This document shows positions 1-8,635 of a stretch of DNA of 32,796 bases, piece by piece. The DNA lies in NCBI GenBank assembly GCA_014860005.1, contig JACZKP010000059.1, positions 1 through 32,796 on the forward strand, in the 5' to 3' direction. The position numbers were made by a program, and so were the translations under genes. This DNA is from Verrucomicrobiota bacterium (GTDB lineage Bacteria > Verrucomicrobiota > Verrucomicrobiae > Limisphaerales > UBA11358). The first letter of the stretch is position 1. Every line of letters begins with the position of its first letter. The notes beneath the pieces were generated by a model. It was not told where the DNA came from. It ran no database searches and saw only the letters and a program-made list of their open reading frames with translations.

Positions 1-1
1 T

Positions 2-448
2 TGGCGATATGGATTCCTGGTCTGCGATGACACCACGCCTGCGGCGGACCAACGCACCCCGAAAAGCGTGTTCGCGTTTCACGCGCTCAAAGGCGCCAGC
101 GAGCAAGGGTTCAGCCATTTGTTGAGCGACTTGGATTTGCACCACCCTCCCTGTGAGAAGTTGGTGGCCAATCAAATGTTTTATGCCATCGGTCTGCTGG
201 CCTACAACCTGTTGATCGCCCTGCGGGTGCTCGATCTTCCCAACGACGCCCAAGGTTGGCGGCCGCGCTCAATCATCCGCAATCTTCTGACGGTTCCGGT
301 CAAGGTTGGCGTGCATGCCCGTTATCGCCGCGCCACGATCTGCATTCCCGCCGGGTGGCTGCGCTGGTGGAGACTCTTTCTGCAAGACCACGGCCCCAAA
401 CGCACCCACGGCGGAGCCCGGGTTCGTCTGGAAGAGAGCGGCTTGTAG
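2..448 (+). CDS. IS1380-like transposase, C-terminal part (5' end outside window)
   Basis: The reading frame is open from base 2 and ends at the TAG at 446-448, giving about 148 residues of a DDE transposase C-terminus. Recognisable parts are the K-G-A-S-E-Q segment, where the third acidic catalytic residue would lie, the helix NQMFYAIGLLAYNLLIAL, and the basic segment VKVGVHARYRRATICIPAGW followed by an aromatic W-W-R stretch. This order is typical of the IS1380 / DDE group 1 family. The start, the first two catalytic acids and the upstream terminal repeat are outside the window. No convincing right-hand terminal repeat was found in the 300 bases after the stop, so the end of the element is not placed. 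The family call is from memory of these motifs. Confidence 0.75.
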   Translation, partial: WRYGFLVCDDTTPAADQRTPKSVFAFHALKGASEQGFSHLLSDLDLHHPPCEKLVANQMFYAIGLLAYNLLIALRVLDLPNDAQGWRPRSIIRNLLTVPVKVGVHARYRRATICIPAGWLRWWRLFLQDHGPKRTHGGARVRLEESGL

Positions 449-931
449 CAAGCCACCTTTTGCAGGCGGCTCTGTGCTCAACACAGCGACCCTGTGCGTC
501 ACGTCGTGCCCGCGCGCGGCCAATTTTCCGATTTTCCTCAGTTTCCGGGCTCTCGGTGCCTGGTGTTTGGCTGTTTCTTCTCCCAAGTGGGCATCCTGTG
601 GTTCACAACCACGTCCAGCCCGGCTTCCGATTACCAATCCAGCGCCGCAGGTTTCCAGGCCAAGTCTCACGCTAATGTTTTGGGAGACAAGAGTTGGACG
701 AGTAATGGCTTGACTTCCAAGTGCGCTTTCGGTTAATTACACGCGTCAATACGGGTGCTGAATCATGGGTCCCATGAAACCAAACCTAGACTGTTTGCGA
801 GCCGGGTTCTCTCCAAGAGTTCCATGTCCGGGACAGCAGGAAAGGATTCTTCCCATCAGCACCGAAGTCACCCAAAACCGTTCAACCTCAAGCACCATGC
901 CGGCGCGAGTGTGCCGGCTGGCCATTTAGCT
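449..931. other. Intergenic DNA between the transposase and the large secreted protein
   Basis: No gene is supported here. Overlapping short reading frames exist on both strands, but none has a recognisable protein character. The left part probably includes the undetermined right end of the IS1380-like element. A promoter-like pair, TTGACT at 710-715 and TTAATT at 733-738 with a 17-base spacer, lies about 195 bases before the chosen ATG of the next gene; the -10 match is weak (3 of 6). The frame of the downstream gene is open back to about 755, but that stretch has no signal-peptide character. Confidence 0.5.
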
Positions 932-3900
932 ATGAAAAGAACCAAACCCATCCTACTCATCCTATCCTCTCTGGCCTTGGCGGCTTCCGTCGGGGCGCAG
1001 ACATTCGTCGGCGCCAACGTCGGCACCCCGGCCCTGGCCGGCTCCGTTACAGGCACTGCCCCCGGGACCCAAACCATCACCGGCGGCGGCAACGACATCT
1101 GGGGCACCAGTGACAACTTCTATTACGTTTACACCTCCGTGACCGGCCAGGTCTGGGAGGCGAAAGTTCGAGTCCATGACTTGGTGCGGGCTGCCGGGGA
1201 CGATGGATGGACGAAGTGCGAACTCATGGTGCGTGTGCCGGATGCTTCTGGAATTCCCCAAGGACCAGATCGCTTTGTCGCGGCCATGACGACGGGTAGT
1301 ACTGGGCAGAACGAAGTGGGACCGCAATATCGCGCGGTGCGTGGCGGCGACGCCGGCAATGCCAATTTTGGCTTCACCGGTGGGATTATCAGGCCGACCT
1401 ATCCCAACACATGGTTGCGCCTGACCCGCCAGGGCAGCGTGTTCACAATATGGTATGGGACGGACGGCACCACATGGAACAAATACGCCGATATTAATAC
1501 GGCGGGAACGCTGAATGGATTCGGCAATCCGTTCCCGGACCCGGTCCTAGTCGGCGTAGCCGTCACCGCCCACAACAACAATGATCCCATCGGCGGCATC
1601 GCGACCGTTTCCGACCTGAGTGTCACGGTGACGCCCTCTGCGCCGATCCTGACGCCGGTCACGCAGGTGCAGGATGCCTCCACGCATGTGGGCAGTGACG
1701 CGCACTTCAGTTTTGTGGTGACCAACAGCGCCATCGCCAACGGTTCCGCCGCCAACTATCAGTGGTACAAGAACGGTCAAATGGTCACCAACGCCACCGG
1801 CCCGAACTTCTCCGTGTTTGCCTCCGCTGCGGACAACGGGGCCAAAGTGTATTCCGTCGCCTCGCTGCCCGGCGCTTCCGTCAACAGCGCCACCGGCACG
1901 GTATCGGTGGCTACAGCCACCGAATACCCTGGCTACTTGAAGTATCAGGTTTATCCGGGTCACCAGCGCGCCGATGTGAACAGCGGCAGCTACGGTCCCG
2001 CCAGCCGCATTTCGGCGATGCCGGGATTTGAAGCCCCGGTGGATTGGTCGGCTGATTTTGGCAGCCGCCTGAGTGGCTACTTCATCCCACCAGCCAATGG
2101 CGACTACGTGTTTTTCATTTGCTCCGATGACGACTCGGACCTTTGGCTCGGCACGAACAGTAGTCCCGACAGTGTGCGCCTGATCGCCCAACAATTAGGC
2201 TGGGCCAATTCCCGTAATTGGGTCAATACCGGCGGAACCGGCGCAACAGACTTATACCAGAAGCGCTCGGATTACTTCTCTCCTGACGGAGCGACCACTC
2301 CTTACGCGCTGGGCATCCCCTTGGTCGGTGGGCAGAAATACTTCATCATGGCCACCCATCGCGAAGGCGGCGGCGGCGACAACCTCGGAGTGTATGCCAA
2401 GCTCTATGCCGACCCGGACCCCGTGGACGGCGTTCCATCCAACCTCACCGGTGCTGCAATCAGCATGTTGAGCGGACCGGCCACCACCTTAGAGATCACC
2501 ACTCAGCCGGTGGACACCCAGGTCTTTGAAGGCTTGGACGTGACCTTGCAGGTGGCGGCGACCACAGATGCCGAGGTGAACCCGGTGTATCAATGGCAAC
2601 GCAATCAAGTGGACATGGCGGGACGTACAACGTCGACCTTGAATTTGTCTCCGGCCAGCCTCGCGGACAATGGGGCGAAGTACCGTTGCATCGTTACACT
2701 GCCGCCCACCAGCTTGAGCGTGACCAGCGCCGAAGTCACCCTCACGGTGCAGGCGTCGGTGTTCATCCCCAGTTTGGTCAAGCAGGAGATTTGGGGACCG
2801 GGCGCCGCGACTACGCGGGCAGAAGTGAACGCTGGCACCGCCGGCCCGGCCACCACCACGACCTACATCGGCATGTTTGACCAGCCGGACTTTGCAGACA
2901 ATTACGCGCAACGTCTGAGCACCTGGTTCAAGCCGCCCCAGAACGGCAATTACGTGTTCTTCCTCTGTTCAGATGATGACAGTGACCTGTTCCTGAGCAC
3001 AAATGACGATCCGGCCACCAAACGCTTGATCGCCCAGCAGGCTAACTGGAATGGCACGCGCGATTGGGATGGTGGCGAGAATGTGGCTCAGCGCCGTTCC
3101 GATCAATGGTCACCTAATAATGACGGCAGCATGCCTTACGCAGCCGGAATCCCACTCCTGGCAAACCAGCTCTATTACATCGAAGCCGTCCATCGCGAAG
3201 GCACCGGCGGGGACAACCTCGCGGCGTACTATGTGATCAACGATGGCGTAAACCCGGTGGTTCCCCCGGCGGACGGTACGCCGTCCAACCTGACCGGTGA
3301 CCGGGTAGGAGTCAAACTGCCCGAACCGACTTCACTGGTGATCACTGACGAACCGGATGATCAATCAGTTAACATTTGGGGCACCGCCACGTTTACGGTC
3401 GAGACCTCCACGGACGCGCTCTATCCGCCCAATTATCAGTGGCGGCGGGGCGGCGTCAATATCCCTGGCGCCACGACTGCGCAATACGTCTTGGACACTG
3501 TGCCCGGTGACAACGGAGCTACGTTTGATGTCGTCGTGACGCTCGCCGCGTCCAGTTTGGCGGTCACCAGCAGGGTGGCCACCCTCACGATCGCCGTTGA
3601 TACCGTGGCTCCGGTTGTTGTGGGCGCAGGGGCCATTGCCAAGAGCGACGGCACCACGATCGAGTTGGGTGTGGAGTTCAGTGAACCGATGGATCATGCC
3701 TCCGCCACCACTCTCGCCAACTATACGTTGAGCAAGGGCACCGTGACTGGCGTGCGCCACTATCCCTTCGTCGCCTTGCCGCCAAACTTTGACGCGGTGG
3801 CTCTCGAAGTTACCGGCCTGGTCAATGGCGACACGGTGGACCTAACCGTTCAAAACGTGAAGGATGTGAGCCTGAATGCCGTGGCGACCACAGTCAAGCC

Positions 3901-4798
3901 GGTCACGGTCAACACCGCCATCCGCTACGCGATTGTGGGTGCCCGGGAAATCTTCAACACCCCACCGGCGGGCACCACGGCGGCCGACTGGCCGGATGAA
4001 GCCATTGCCTTGGGCAATGGCAATTACCTCATGCTCAGTTCCTGCAACAGCCATTGGGCGCAATACGACGAACAAACCTACGTGTACGAGGTCCTGACCG
4101 GGGACTTCGAGCGCGTGGTCCGCGTCCAGCACCAGGACGACAGCAGCAACTGGGCACGAGCCGGCCTCATGGCCCGCGAAGAGCTACAGGAAGGCATGGA
4201 CCGCAATGACATGCTCTTGCAGGCCAGCCGGCTCGCCAACATTCGCATCAACCCGGTGCGCCAGTGGAGCGGCGTGAACGCCAACAACCAGATCGAGCGG
4301 AATGCCCGCAAAATCATTGGTGGCGGCTACGAAGACCTCACCGCCGGAACGGGCGGCAATCCCGCCTATCCGAACCAGTGGCTCCGCATCACCCGGGTGG
4401 GTGACATGCTGTCCACCTTCCACAGCGCCAATGGCGTGGACTGGTCCGTCGGCGGCACCTGGACGCCAGATGTGGCTGAACCGCTGAACGCGGCGTTGCA
4501 CGTCGGCGCGTTCTACGCTCCTGAGTTGAACAACAACAATTCGGCGGCGGGCATTGGGCATTCCCCCAAGGCCATCTTCCGCTCGTACGCGGCACAAGTG
4601 GTCCTGCCACCAGTGCTGCCGTCGCTCAGCATCACGAAGTCCGGAAACAACGTCGAGATTTCCTGGGCTCCGACCGGCGGGACTCTGCAGTCGAGGACGT
4701 CGCTCACCAGCGGCACCTGGACCACGGTCGGCACGGCCAATCCGGCCATTGTGCCGATCTCGGGGGCCGAGACGTACTTCCGGGTGGTTACCCCATAA
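932..4798 (+). CDS. Large secreted multidomain protein with Ig-like and PA14-type domains
   Basis: A secreted, probably cell-surface or adhesive/carbohydrate-binding protein of 1288 residues. The ATG at 932 is preferred over in-frame starts upstream because it begins a clear signal peptide (MKRTKPILLILSSLALAASV, cleavage near A-Q). Approximate order: a concanavalin-like beta-sandwich domain (25-232); Ig-like (237-327, with YQWYKNG); PA14-type (330-517); Ig-like (517-608); a second PA14-type (609-798); Ig-like (800-889); a Big/SbsA-like domain (890-995, with FSEPMD); a second copy of the first beta-sandwich domain (996-1222); and a short C-terminal domain ending YFRVVTP. Both PA14 units carry the same C-S-D-D-D-S-D-L core. 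No catalytic domain is visible, and no transmembrane anchor follows the C-terminal domain. It is monocistronic, with a strong terminator 41 bases after the stop. The precise ligand cannot be inferred. Confidence 0.85.
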   Translation: MKRTKPILLILSSLALAASVGAQTFVGANVGTPALAGSVTGTAPGTQTITGGGNDIWGTSDNFYYVYTSVTGQVWEAKVRVHDLVRAAGDDGWTKCELMVRVPDASGIPQGPDRFVAAMTTGSTGQNEVGPQYRAVRGGDAGNANFGFTGGIIRPTYPNTWLRLTRQGSVFTIWYGTDGTTWNKYADINTAGTLNGFGNPFPDPVLVGVAVTAHNNNDPIGGIATVSDLSVTVTPSAPILTPVTQVQDASTHVGSDAHFSFVVTNSAIANGSAANYQWYKNGQMVTNATGPNFSVFASAADNGAKVYSVASLPGASVNSATGTVSVATATEYPGYLKYQVYPGHQRADVNSGSYGPASRISAMPGFEAPVDWSADFGSRLSGYFIPPANGDYVFFICSDDDSDLWLGTNSSPDSVRLIAQQLGWANSRNWVNTGGTGATDLYQKRSDYFSPDGATTPYALGIPLVGGQKYFIMATHREGGGGDNLGVYAKLYADPDPVDGVPSNLTGAAISMLSGPATTLEITTQPVDTQVFEGLDVTLQVAATTDAEVNPVYQWQRNQVDMAGRTTSTLNLSPASLADNGAKYRCIVTLPPTSLSVTSAEVTLTVQASVFIPSLVKQEIWGPGAATTRAEVNAGTAGPATTTTYIGMFDQPDFADNYAQRLSTWFKPPQNGNYVFFLCSDDDSDLFLSTNDDPATKRLIAQQANWNGTRDWDGGENVAQRRSDQWSPNNDGSMPYAAGIPLLANQLYYIEAVHREGTGGDNLAAYYVINDGVNPVVPPADGTPSNLTGDRVGVKLPEPTSLVITDEPDDQSVNIWGTATFTVETSTDALYPPNYQWRRGGVNIPGATTAQYVLDTVPGDNGATFDVVVTLAASSLAVTSRVATLTIAVDTVAPVVVGAGAIAKSDGTTIELGVEFSEPMDHASATTLANYTLSKGTVTGVRHYPFVALPPNFDAVALEVTGLVNGDTVDLTVQNVKDVSLNAVATTVKPVTVNTAIRYAIVGAREIFNTPPAGTTAADWPDEAIALGNGNYLMLSSCNSHWAQYDEQTYVYEVLTGDFERVVRVQHQDDSSNWARAGLMAREELQEGMDRNDMLLQASRLANIRINPVRQWSGVNANNQIERNARKIIGGGYEDLTAGTGGNPAYPNQWLRITRVGDMLSTFHSANGVDWSVGGTWTPDVAEPLNAALHVGAFYAPELNNNNSAAGIGHSPKAIFRSYAAQVVLPPVLPSLSITKSGNNVEISWAPTGGTLQSRTSLTSGTWTTVGTANPAIVPISGAETYFRVVTP

Positions 4799-4838
4799 CC
4801 TCGCGACCGGCGGCTTCGGCCACCGGGTCTAAACTCAA

Positions 4839-4884
4839 CGCGCGGGGCCGGGCCTTAATTGGTCCTGCCCCGCGCGGCTTTTTT
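4839..4884 (+). terminator. Rho-independent terminator of the large secreted-protein gene
   Basis: A 10-bp perfect GC stem (4839-4848 with 4867-4876) continues inwards with five more pairs (4850-4854 with 4861-4865) around a TTAATT loop, and is followed by GC and six T residues at 4879-4884. It starts 41 bases after the stop codon at 4798. Confidence 0.9.
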
Positions 4885-4942
4885 GGCGACTGACGACGAC
4901 GGCTCCCCACGCATATCTCGAAGACCGGCGTCGCACTGGCTG

Positions 4943-5082
4943 CCAGCCCGGATATTTCACACCCCGCGCGGATGGCCGACAGTCCGGAGCGCCGGTCTGT
5001 GACCGGCTTTTGGCCTTCCGACCGCGATAAGCCGGTCACAGACCGGCGCTCCGTCGCGGTGGGTGTAAAATATCCGGGCTGG
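4943..5082. repeat. 140-bp nested palindromic intergenic element
   Basis: The outer arms 4943-4964 and 5061-5082 are complementary over 22 bases with one mismatch, beginning CCAGCCCGGATATTT. The inner arms 4985-5009 and 5029-5053 form a perfect 25-bp inverted repeat around a 19-base loop. The left half carries about 13 extra bases (around 4971-4984) relative to the right half. There is no coding capacity of its own. It resembles palindromic (REP/MITE-like) intergenic repeats; copies elsewhere in the genome would be needed to prove mobility. Confidence 0.8.
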
Positions 5083-5085
5083 AAT

Positions 5086-5339
5086 TAATGCCTTTCGGGA
5101 ATTCAGACCGACGTTTGTCCCGGAGGGACATCCGACCATAGCCCAGCGTTTTAACGCTGGGTTGAGCCGCCAAGCGGAACAAGTCCCGGAGGGACGGGAG
5201 AAAGCCGGCTCGGCAACGCGATGCTGTTTCGTCCCGCTGGGACTCGCTGGTTTTGGATCGCGCAACCCAGCGTTGAAACGCTGGGCGATTTTCACAATGT
5301 CCCTCCGGGACAGGACCGCCCAACTCCCGAAAGGCGTTA
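5086..5339. mobile_element. 254-bp MITE-like element with terminal inverted repeats and 10-bp duplication
   Basis: The ends are inverted repeats: TAATGCCTTTCGGGA at 5086-5100 against the complement of 5325-5339 (TAACGCCTTTCGGGA), 14 of 15 identical. They are flanked exactly by the direct repeat GGGCTGGAAT at 5076-5085 and 5340-5349, as expected of a target-site duplication. Inside are further paired palindromes: GTCCCGGAGGGACAT at 5117-5131 with its exact complement at 5297-5311, and the self-palindromic CCCAGCGTT..AACGCTGGG at 5142-5161 and 5266-5285. No open frame with protein character is present, so any mobility would depend on a transposase supplied in trans. Confidence 0.75.
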
Positions 5340-5349
5340 GGGCTGGAAT

Positions 5350-5575
5350 CGTCGCTTTCTACGACGGTGTTGGAGGAGTGCGGGCAGCCTTGTCCGCAGC
5401 TTCCCATCCCCACGCCAGCAACGCGCGGACTCAGCGGTTCGCGCTCCTTTGTTTGCGGCTTTGCCACGCGGCTCAAGCTGCGCGAGCAATGCCGTCTGCC
5501 TTGGGCGTCGGTCTGTCCGCTTCTTGAACCCGTTGGTTACAGACCAGAAGTGGGTTGATTTTCGCCAAAAAATGG
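5350..5575. other. Intergenic DNA upstream of the pyrophosphatase gene
   Basis: No gene is supported between the MITE-like element and the pyrophosphatase promoter. The frame of the pyrophosphatase is open back to about 5449, but the extra residues are arginine- and cysteine-rich with no family resemblance, so this stretch is treated as untranslated. Confidence 0.5.
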
Positions 5576-5603
5576 TTGGCTTCCCCGGACGGGCTTGCAT
5601 AGT
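5576..5603 (+). promoter_or_regulatory. Candidate sigma70-type promoter of the pyrophosphatase gene
   Basis: TTGGCT at 5576-5581, a 16-base spacer, and CATAGT at 5598-5603 (4 of 6 matches in each box). The start codon is 16 bases further on, so the predicted leader is only about ten bases and holds no Shine-Dalgarno sequence. Confidence 0.35.
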
Positions 5604-5619
5604 TTCACCGCACTATTTT

Positions 5620-8130
5620 ATGCAAATAAAATCACTTCGATATTGGGTTGTCTTCCTCATTGTGGCCTTGGGCTTTGCGTTCGGGGCGTCCGCCAGCGAG
5701 GCGAACATCAAAATTCCACCTTTGGACACGGTAAAGTTCGACGGCTTGGGTGGCATCAGCGGCGTGGCGCTCATGTACATTGGCATCGTGATCTGTGCCA
5801 TCGGCGCCATCTTCGGGGTGGTGCAATATCAACAGACCAAGGCGTTGCCAGTGCATGAGTCCATGAGCAAGGTGTCGCACACGATCTGGGAGACCTGCAA
5901 AACCTACCTGTTCACCCAGGGCAAGTTCCTGGCGATCCTGTGGCTGCTGATCGCGGCCTGCATGGTTTATTACTTCGGGTTTCTGACCGACCACGAGGAC
6001 GCGAGCGGGCAGGCCATGACCAGCGGGCACGTGGCGGTGAACGTCATTGTGATCCTGCTGGCGTCCATTCTCGGCATTTTGGGTTCTTACGGGGTGGCCT
6101 GGTTCGGCATCCGCATCAACACGGTGGCCAATTCCCGTACCGCGTTCTCCGCGCTCAAGGGTAACCCGCTCGCCACGCTGGGCATCCCGCTGCGCTCCGG
6201 CATGAGCGTCGGCCTGTTGCTCGTGTCCGTGGAACTGTTCTTCATGATCTGTATTCTGGTGTTCCTGCCCCGCGACCTCGTCGGCCCCTGCTTCATCGGC
6301 TTCGCCATTGGCGAATCGCTCGGGGCGGCGGTGCTTCGCATCTGCGGCGGCATCTTCACAAAGATTGCCGACATTGGCTCGGACTTGATGAAGATCGTTT
6401 TCAAACTGCCCGAGGATGATCCGAAGAATCCGGGCGTCATCGCGGACTGCACGGGTGACAACGCCGGTGACTCGGTCGGCCCGACGGCCGATGGGTTCGA
6501 GACCTACGGCGTGACGGGCGTGGCGTTGATCGCTTTCCTGGCGCTCGCGTTGGCGACGACGCCCACGATCGTGGCCACCCTCATCATCTGGATGTTTGTC
6601 ATGCGCGCTTTGATGATCGTGACGTCGCTGGCGTCGTATTTCGGCAATGAAATGCTCAGCAAAGCGATGTTTGGCGGCAAAAAGGACTTCGATTTTGAAG
6701 CCCCGCTGACGCACCTGGTCTGGATCACCTCGGCGGTGTCCATCGCCGTCACCTTCATCGCCAGCAAAATGCTGCTGGGCGACTTCAAGGACGCCGCGGG
6801 CGTGGCGCAACCGGCGCTCTGGTGGGTGCTTTCGAGCATCATCAGTTGCGGCACGGTGGCCGGCGCGTTGATTCCCGAATTCACCAAGATCTTCGTCAGC
6901 ACGACGTCGCGCCACGTGCGCGAAGTGACCAACTGCTCCAAGCACGGCGGCGCGTCGCTGAACATCCTGTCCGGGTTTGTGGCGGGCAATTTTTCGGCGT
7001 TCTGGATGGGCTTGGTCATCATGTTTCTGATGTTCACTTCGTATCATTTCTCCACAAACCCCGCGCTGATGGCGATTATGCCGGCGGAATTCGCCTTTGC
7101 CGCGCCGATCTTCGCCTTCGGCTTGGTAGCGTTTGGCTTCCTCGGAATGGGTCCGGTGACAATTGCGGTGGATAGCTACGGGCCAGTCACGGACAACGCG
7201 CAATCGGTTTATGAACTGAGCCAGATCGAAGCGCGCAAGGGCATCCGGGAAGAAATCAAACGCGACTTCCGCTTCGACGCGGACTTCGAGAACGCCAAGT
7301 ATCAACTGGAGAAAGGCGACGGGGCGGGTAACACCTTCAAAGCCACGGCCAAACCGGTGCTCATCGGCACCGCGGTCGTGGGCGCCACCACGATGGTGTT
7401 CGGCATCATCATCCTGCTCGAAAACCTGTTTGGCGGCGTGGTTTCCAAGCTCAGTCTCGTGCAACCAGAAATCATTCTGGGCCTGATCATGGGCGGTTCG
7501 GTGATTTATTGGTTCACTGGCGCCTCCTGTCAGGCGGTTGTCACCGGCGCCTACCGCGCGGTCGTTTACATCAAGGAGCACATGAAACTCGACGCCACCA
7601 CGGCCTCCGAGAATGACAGCAAGGAAGTCGTCCGCATCTGCACGGTTTATGCGCAGAAAGGCATGTGGAACATCTTCATCGTAGTGTTCTGCTTCGCGCT
7701 GGCCCTGCCGTTCTTCAATCCCTACTTCTTCATCGGCTACTTGATCGCCATTGCGTTTTTCGGTTTGTTCCAAGCCATCTTTATGGCCAACGCCGGCGGT
7801 GCGTGGGACAACGCCAAGAAGATTGTGGAGGTTGACATGCGCCAAAAGGGAACAGAACTGCACGCTGCGACCGTCGTCGGCGACACCGTGGGTGATCCCT
7901 TCAAGGACACCTCGTCCGTGGCGCTGAATCCGGTGATCAAATTCACCACGCTGTTCGGCCTGCTGGCGGTGGAGATCGCGGTAAGCATGAAGCTGGCCTA
8001 CCAGGCGGCGATTGATGCCGGCAAGGCGGCAACCAACTGGGGGCCTTGGATCGGCGGGGTCTTCTTCCTCGTCGCCCTGGTCTTTGTCTATCGCTCGTTC
8101 TACGGGATGCGGATTCCGGAAGACAAGTAA
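5620..8130 (+). CDS. hppA: Membrane-bound ion-translocating pyrophosphatase, divergent type
   Basis: An integral membrane protein of 836 residues that couples PPi hydrolysis to H+ (or Na+) export. The ATG at 5620 begins a hydrophobic first segment; the longer upstream frame has no such character. About 16 hydrophobic segments are visible. Family signatures include PEDDPKNPGVIAD (264-276), the aspartate-rich TGDNAGDSVGPTADGFETYG loop directly after it, and the C-terminal NAGGAWDNAKK and GDTVGDPFKDTSSVALNP blocks. The family D-x7-K-x-E motif is not intact: after D251 the sequence reads IGSDLMKIVFKL, one residue shorter than usual and without the glutamate. In the GNTFKAT motif K574 sits where potassium-independent enzymes carry lysine, so potassium independence is predicted. 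It is longer than the usual 670-770 residues and stands alone between its own promoter and terminator. Ion specificity is unknown. Confidence 0.95.
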   Translation: MQIKSLRYWVVFLIVALGFAFGASASEANIKIPPLDTVKFDGLGGISGVALMYIGIVICAIGAIFGVVQYQQTKALPVHESMSKVSHTIWETCKTYLFTQGKFLAILWLLIAACMVYYFGFLTDHEDASGQAMTSGHVAVNVIVILLASILGILGSYGVAWFGIRINTVANSRTAFSALKGNPLATLGIPLRSGMSVGLLLVSVELFFMICILVFLPRDLVGPCFIGFAIGESLGAAVLRICGGIFTKIADIGSDLMKIVFKLPEDDPKNPGVIADCTGDNAGDSVGPTADGFETYGVTGVALIAFLALALATTPTIVATLIIWMFVMRALMIVTSLASYFGNEMLSKAMFGGKKDFDFEAPLTHLVWITSAVSIAVTFIASKMLLGDFKDAAGVAQPALWWVLSSIISCGTVAGALIPEFTKIFVSTTSRHVREVTNCSKHGGASLNILSGFVAGNFSAFWMGLVIMFLMFTSYHFSTNPALMAIMPAEFAFAAPIFAFGLVAFGFLGMGPVTIAVDSYGPVTDNAQSVYELSQIEARKGIREEIKRDFRFDADFENAKYQLEKGDGAGNTFKATAKPVLIGTAVVGATTMVFGIIILLENLFGGVVSKLSLVQPEIILGLIMGGSVIYWFTGASCQAVVTGAYRAVVYIKEHMKLDATTASENDSKEVVRICTVYAQKGMWNIFIVVFCFALALPFFNPYFFIGYLIAIAFFGLFQAIFMANAGGAWDNAKKIVEVDMRQKGTELHAATVVGDTVGDPFKDTSSVALNPVIKFTTLFGLLAVEIAVSMKLAYQAAIDAGKAATNWGPWIGGVFFLVALVFVYRSFYGMRIPEDK

Positions 8131-8147
8131 GCCGGGTTTTTCAAGCG

Positions 8148-8187
8148 ACGCCCTGCCGGTTGATCAACCGGCAGGGCGTTGTGTTTT
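8148..8187 (+). terminator. Rho-independent terminator after the pyrophosphatase gene
   Basis: A perfect 16-bp inverted repeat without spacer (8148-8163 with 8164-8179, ACGCCCTGCCGGTTGA and its complement) is followed by TGTGTTTT. It begins 17 bases after the stop codon. The very tip (TTGATCAA) will form the loop. Confidence 0.85.
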
Positions 8188-8335
8188 AGGGGCAGGCAAA
8201 TGCCACGGTTTCGGATTATCCCGCGAGCAATTCACCCGGCAGGGGTTTTCGTCGGAGCCACCTCCACACTCCGGCAAATTCCATCCTTGCGCCCGGCGCC
8301 ACGACAGGGAAAATCCCGCGCAACAAATTCAAATC

Positions 8336-8635
8336 ATGTTTTCACACGTTGTCATCTTTTGGACCGACCCGGCGCAGCCGGATGCGGTGGAGAAACTCAT
8401 TGCCGGCGCGAACCAGTATTTGAAGGGCCTTCCGGGCATGTTGCACTTTCACGTTGGCAAGATGGCCCGCAGCGCGCGGCCGGTGGTGGACCAAAGCTAT
8501 CAAGTGGCGCTGAACACCGTCTTTGCGAGCCAACAGGCGCAGGACGATTACCAGGTGCATCCGCAACACGTCGAGTTTGTGGAAAAGGTGTTCAAGCAGG
8601 TCTGCACCAAAGTCGTCATTTACGATTTTGAGTAG
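8336..8635 (+). CDS. Stress-responsive A/B-barrel (Dabb) domain protein
   Basis: A small cytoplasmic protein of 99 residues with the dimeric alpha/beta-barrel (Dabb) pattern: an N-terminal strand MFSHVVIFW, a helix over PDAVEKLIAGANQYL, a glycine turn (LPGMLHFHVGK), and the ending Q-x-H-P-x-H-V-x-F-V-E-K-V typical of this family, with the C-terminal strand KVVIYDF. Length fits the family (95-105 residues). The start at 8336 is chosen because the beta-strand begins at once; the frame runs further upstream into the terminator, which argues against a longer form. No Shine-Dalgarno sequence and no promoter were found. Members are often of unknown function; a role in stress or degradation is not shown here. 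Its stop codon lies in the palindrome shared with the convergent recombinase gene. Confidence 0.8.
   Translation: MFSHVVIFWTDPAQPDAVEKLIAGANQYLKGLPGMLHFHVGKMARSARPVVDQSYQVALNTVFASQQAQDDYQVHPQHVEFVEKVFKQVCTKVVIYDFE

Noticed and set aside
755..931. A 59-codon N-terminal extension of the giant secreted protein
   Set aside because: A clean signal peptide begins at ATG 932; the extension is polar and would bury that signal peptide.
4943..5349. CRISPR-like or tandem repeat array
   Set aside because: The repeats are inverted and nested, with no regular spacers; palindromic mobile elements explain them better.
5162..5527. A 121-codon frame across the palindromic elements
   Set aside because: It is made from the repeat sequence itself and has no start signal; such translations arise from intergenic repeats.
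5632..7863. A 743-codon open frame antisense to the pyrophosphatase gene
   Set aside because: It is exactly opposite a strongly supported gene, is rich in R, H, D and Q with no domain pattern, and is the usual result of high GC at third codon positions.
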